Shown here one piece after another: positions 60,871 to 64,000 of a DNA stretch of 64,000 nucleotides. Below the pieces are notes generated by a model. That model was not told the origin of the DNA, did no database searches, and saw nothing but the letters and a program-made list of their open reading frames with translations. Every line of letters starts with the position of its first letter. The first letter of the stretch is position 1. The position numbers were made by a program, and so were the translations under genes. Origin of the DNA: Solibacillus sp040274725 (GTDB lineage: Bacteria > Bacillota > Bacilli > Bacillales_A > Planococcaceae); assembly GCA_040274725.1 (NCBI GenBank), contig JBEMAQ010000017.1, positions 1-64,000 of the forward strand. The letters are read 5' to 3'.

Positions 60871-61455
60871 ATCTGATGCGAGTGCTGTAGTGACAGCGCC
60901 CACAGCTTGTGTCCAAGCACCAACGGCATTCATGATTATGCCTTCTTGTGTATCAGTATTTGCAAAAACTTGAATTACATTCCCGATTAATTGAATGATA
61001 TTTCCGGTATTTGCGATTGTTTCTAGCAATGTTAATTTTCCTTGTGTATTAATGGTGATGCCAGTTCCGACTACTTGAAGAAGATCTCCTTGGGTTTCTA
61101 ATTGTTGACTTAACTGCTCATTATTCGTCAGTATACTTGCGACAACGACTATATTCCCTATAGCTTGGAGTTCGTCACCCACGTTATTTAATAAAGAATC
61201 CTCTGTTTTTGCCGCAATGGCAATTCCTCCAGCCTCTAATATATTGCCGATCAAATTAAAATCGGTAAGTGTTTGCTCACTAAAAATCGTTGAAGGTGTA
61301 CTGCCAATAGCTGAGATAATTGTCCCAACAGCTTCAATCCAATTGCCGGCAATGACAGTAATGTTTGAGGAATGATGTTCGTTTAGATTATGCCGTTTTC
61401 CTGCTGGTGTTTGGAACATTAGGTTATTCCATTTATTCGAGTTATGAAAACGCAT
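60868..61455 (-). CDS. Repeat-built hydrophobic protein (DUF6944-like)
   Basis: 195-residue protein. From residue about 36 it consists of about six units of the form G-x-x-[IL]-[EQ]-x-[VGI]-G-x-[IV]: GNWIEAVGTIIS, GNILEAGGIAIA, GDELQAIGNIVV, GDLLQVVGTGIT, GNIIQLIGNVIQ and GAWTQAVGAVTT, spaced roughly 22-32 residues. No signal peptide or cysteine. It resembles Bacillales proteins labelled DUF6944, of unknown function; a stacked helical array is my guess. The ATG at 61455 follows AGGTG. Monocistronic. Confidence 0.68.
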   Translation of the reverse strand: MRFHNSNKWNNLMFQTPAGKRHNLNEHHSSNITVIAGNWIEAVGTIISAIGSTPSTIFSEQTLTDFNLIGNILEAGGIAIAAKTEDSLLNNVGDELQAIGNIVVVASILTNNEQLSQQLETQGDLLQVVGTGITINTQGKLTLLETIANTGNIIQLIGNVIQVFANTDTQEGIIMNAVGAWTQAVGAVTTALASD

Positions 61456-61624
61456 TATTTTCACCTACTAATCATAAAATCGACATACAACAGTATATGG
61501 ATGTTTAAATCGGTTCGTTAGTTGTTCTTGTTGGAAGAATAAAGAGTAGGAAGTTGTCGATTTTTAAGTTCTAAATACGCGTCTTGTTACTTACAGTGTA
61601 AAAAGGTGAGGAAAGGAAGAGCGA

Positions 61625-62509
61625 ATGATTGTAGACGGGGTGTTTTCTGGTGGTGGCATTAAGGGATTTGCTTACGTCGGGGCAATGCAGGCGCTAGAAG
61701 AACGCGGGATACAATTCAAACGTGTAGCAGGTACAAGTGCAGGCGCTATTTTGGCATCCTTTATTGCAGCGGGTTTTAATGCACGAGAGTTAGAAGAAAT
61801 TTTTGATGAGCTTAATTTAAACGTATTACTCGATCCACCAAAAATCTGTATTGGAATGCCAATCCTAAAGTGGATGAATTTATATTTCCGATTCGGTATG
61901 TACCGAGGGAAATCTTTAGAAAAATGGTTCCATCAAAAATTGGCGACAAAAGGTGTATACACCTTTGGTGATTTGCCAAAAGGGACATTAAAACTCGTAG
62001 CGTCAGATTTAACAAACGGCAAAATTTTAATCTTACCAGATGATTTAAAGCACTATGGTATAGATAGTGAAACATTTCCGATTTCTCGTGCACTGCGCAT
62101 GAGCTGTGGGCTGCCATTTTTCTTTGAGCCGATGTATTTAAGAAATGGTACGAAGGAAAGTGTCATTGTAGACGGCGGCGTTTTAAGTAATTTCCCATTG
62201 TGGATTTATGATAATGGCAAAAAACTGCGACCTGTTCTTGGAATGAAATTAAGCAGTGTAAATGAAGAAACGTCCACGCGTGAAATTGATAATGCAATTC
62301 AGCTATTTGAAGCGCTATTTTCAACGATGAAAAATGCCCATGACAATCGTTACATTGCACGAAGGCATGAGAAGAACATTATTTTTATACCGGTTGAAAA
62401 GTATAGTGCTACGCAATTTGATATCGACGAGGAGACAAAGCAAAAATTAATAGGTATTGGAAAGGAACGAGCTAGCCAATTTTTAAAAAAATGGTCACCG
62501 ATTTGGTAA
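61625..62509 (+). CDS. Patatin-like phospholipase
   Basis: 294-residue serine lipase of the patatin family. Oxyanion loop FSGGGIKGFAYVGAM (7-21), nucleophile Ser38 in AGTSAG, and the Asp of the dyad in VDGGVLSNFP. A cytoplasmic RssA/YlbK-like protein that may hydrolyse phospholipid acyl chains. GGAAAGGAAG precedes the ATG. Followed by a terminator; no partner gene is apparent. Confidence 0.9.
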   Translation: MIVDGVFSGGGIKGFAYVGAMQALEERGIQFKRVAGTSAGAILASFIAAGFNARELEEIFDELNLNVLLDPPKICIGMPILKWMNLYFRFGMYRGKSLEKWFHQKLATKGVYTFGDLPKGTLKLVASDLTNGKILILPDDLKHYGIDSETFPISRALRMSCGLPFFFEPMYLRNGTKESVIVDGGVLSNFPLWIYDNGKKLRPVLGMKLSSVNEETSTREIDNAIQLFEALFSTMKNAHDNRYIARRHEKNIIFIPVEKYSATQFDIDEETKQKLIGIGKERASQFLKKWSPIW

Positions 62510-62540
62510 GGTATATGAAAAAAGTAGTTCTCTTCAAACA

Positions 62541-62590
62541 ATGTATATGGATCTCCTTCATTTAAACGAGGATATCAGTATACATTTTTT
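62541..62590 (+). terminator. Terminator after patatin gene
   Basis: Imperfect 18-base stem (62541-62558 with 62569-62585) followed by seven Ts. Confidence 0.75.
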
Positions 62591-62688
62591 TGACGTTCAC
62601 TTTGCAAATTTTTTAGTTCTACTCGGTATTAATTTTATATCGCTTGGAAAAAATGAATAGCAGTACATCATTTGAACAGGGGTTAAAA

Positions 62689-64000
62689 ATGAGTAGTTCA
62701 TCAACTGAGCAACGTCGTCTAGAAAAAAATTTGGAGATGAATGTAGCAATAATTAAAAAAATCCTCGGAAATTCGGCAGACTTAATTGTTCGAGAAAGTA
62801 GCATTGGTAGTATCGAAAATAAATTTGCCATGATTTATTTAAAGGGGCTTGTCAATGAGGAGCAAGTAAATAATAACATTTTAAGAATTCTTGAGTTAAA
62901 TAAAAAAGAAATTAAAACGAATTTGTTTAATACAGTTTACGAGGAAATGATTGCATTAACTGAAATTGAAAAATCGCAGAAGCTGGATGAATTGATTTTA
63001 GCGGTATTAAATGGCGATACGGTTTTTCTATTAAGTGAATGTGACCAGGCAATCGTACTAGGGACAAGTGGTGGTGAATTCCGTGCAATAGAGGAACCGC
63101 AATCTGAATCTGTTATTCGCGGGTCGCGGTCAGGGTTCGTTGAAAATTTGAAGTTTAATATTGCTCTTTTACGACGTGAAATTAAAGATCCGAATCTTCG
63201 TATTATGTTAATCGAAATAGGGAAACACTCAAATCAAAAAATTGCTGTTTGCTATATTGAAGGACAGGTTAAATCTGAAATTGTAGAAGAGGTCGTTCGC
63301 CGCTTAAAAACAATCGACATTGATTTTGCACCGGATTCTGGATTTGTTGAGCAATGGATTGAAGATAGTAATTTATCGCCTTTTCCGCAAATACTGGATA
63401 CAGAGCGGCCTGACAGAGTCGCCTATAATTTACTGAAGGGGAAAGTTGGCGTTATTGTAGAAGGTTCACCCTTTGCTCTTCTCATGCCGATTATGATTGG
63501 TGATTCTCTAAAATCCATTGAGGATTACAATCAACGCTGGGTTATTAGTACATTGCTACGAATTTTGAGATTTGTTTCGTTTTATATGACACTTTTTTTG
63601 CCAGCACTTTATGTAGCGCTCGTATCCTATCATCCGGAATTAATTCCGACACAGCTTTTATTTACGATTGCTGCTTCAAGAGAGGGGGTGCCGTTCCCGT
63701 CATTAATAGAAGCGTTAATGATTGCGCTGTTTTATGAAATCTTGCAGGAAGCTGGGACGAGACTTCCTAGAAAAATAGGTCAAACCATCGGTATTGTAGG
63801 CGGAATTGTGATTGGGGAGATTGCTGTACAAGCAGGTATCGTCACGCCATTAATGGTCATTGCCATTTCTCTTACAGCCATTTCAGCATTTACACTACCA
63901 AACTACAGTTTATCTATAGGGCTTAGAGTGATTCGTTTTGGTGCTATCTTTGCAGCTACTGTACTCGGATTGTATGGAATCATACTTGCTTTTATTATGA
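62689..64000 (+). CDS. Spore germination receptor subunit A (GerAA/GerKA family), 5' part
   Basis: The window ends inside this gene after about 437 codons; the family is about 480-540 residues. The N-terminal hydrophilic domain contains IIKKILGNSADLIVRE, RGSRSGFVENLKFNIALLRR and GKVGVIVEGSPFALLMP. The membrane part follows from FYMTLFLPALYVALVSYHPE through FEILQEAGTRLPRKIGQ-type sequence to GGIVIGEIAVQAGIVTPLMV. GerA proteins sit in the inner spore membrane and form the ion-channel unit of germinant receptors. The start at 62689 follows AGGGG by 6 bases; an in-frame ATG at 62653 is an alternative. B and C subunit genes should follow outside. Confidence 0.92.
   Translation, partial: MSSSSTEQRRLEKNLEMNVAIIKKILGNSADLIVRESSIGSIENKFAMIYLKGLVNEEQVNNNILRILELNKKEIKTNLFNTVYEEMIALTEIEKSQKLDELILAVLNGDTVFLLSECDQAIVLGTSGGEFRAIEEPQSESVIRGSRSGFVENLKFNIALLRREIKDPNLRIMLIEIGKHSNQKIAVCYIEGQVKSEIVEEVVRRLKTIDIDFAPDSGFVEQWIEDSNLSPFPQILDTERPDRVAYNLLKGKVGVIVEGSPFALLMPIMIGDSLKSIEDYNQRWVISTLLRILRFVSFYMTLFLPALYVALVSYHPELIPTQLLFTIAASREGVPFPSLIEALMIALFYEILQEAGTRLPRKIGQTIGIVGGIVIGEIAVQAGIVTPLMVIAISLTAISAFTLPNYSLSIGLRVIRFGAIFAATVLGLYGIILAFIM

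Noticed and set aside
1..64000. CRISPR array, tRNA, rRNA, intact prophage or replication origin
   Set aside because: I saw no regularly spaced repeats, tRNA or rRNA signatures, phage structural genes or DnaA-box clusters. A computed scan was not possible here.

Overview
The window looks like a chromosomal segment of a low-GC, endospore-forming Firmicute, most likely in Planococcaceae/Bacillaceae (Lysinibacillus- or Solibacillus-like). Grounds: AGGAGG-type ribosome sites, long U-tailed terminators, a gerA-type germinant receptor gene at the right edge, and many genes with close Bacillus subtilis counterparts (dgkB, rlmCD, motAB, yfkK/yfkI/yfkH, pfeT, tcyP, thiT, ampS, sbcDC). No rRNA, tRNA, CRISPR array, intact insertion sequence or recognisable prophage was seen. 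The genus is an inference from gene content only.

Layout. 0.1-7.1 kb: an acetyltransferase, then a proline-degradation region (proline symporter, proline dehydrogenase, a PAS/AAA+/Fis regulator, and divergent P5C dehydrogenase). 7.3-16 kb: a thioredoxin-like protein, dgkB, a chemoreceptor, rlmCD, an acyl-CoA ligase and a second chemoreceptor. 16-16.5 kb: an eroded IS3-family remnant and a dispersed palindromic repeat. 16.5-23.6 kb: an organosulfur-type locus with one MetN-MetP transporter, three MetQ-like lipoproteins and two flavin monooxygenases. 23.7-31 kb: a chemoreceptor relic, a small membrane-protein gene, DUF1456 and radical-SAM proteins, a HemAT oxygen sensor, a phosphoesterase, and an acyl-CoA dehydrogenase/thiolase pair. 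31-40 kb: a DECD-box helicase, aminopeptidase AmpS, a solitary MrpR-like/HNH fusion protein, remnants of an oligopeptide ABC transporter operon, and sbcDC. 40-49.6 kb: small proteins, a TPP riboswitch with thiT, methionine aminopeptidase, PPK2, carbonic anhydrase, motAB, a ribokinase relic and yfk genes. 49.6-64 kb: an iron-efflux ATPase with a perfect PerR box, the cystine transporter, class I fumarase, two MFS transporters, a fourth chemoreceptor, a repeat-built protein, a patatin, and the start of a GerA-type receptor gene.

How the genes work together. Proline is imported by PutP and oxidised by the dehydrogenases to glutamate, probably under a regulator that has lost the sigma-54 contact loop; a shared 15-bp motif (GCA-N6-TAATGC) lies upstream of both putP and the P5C dehydrogenase gene. 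Motility and sensing are heavily represented: four intact chemoreceptors including HemAT, plus the MotAB stator. Sulfur acquisition is represented by the MetNPQ/monooxygenase locus and TcyP. Iron and peroxide control is visible at pfeT.

The most unusual items are the MrpR-like/HNH fusion, the degenerate proline regulator with its candidate operators, a HemAT whose C-terminal CZB-like domain has lost three of four zinc ligands, a probable CTG start codon, several gene relics, and two small genes (53 and 43 codons) with good ribosome sites.
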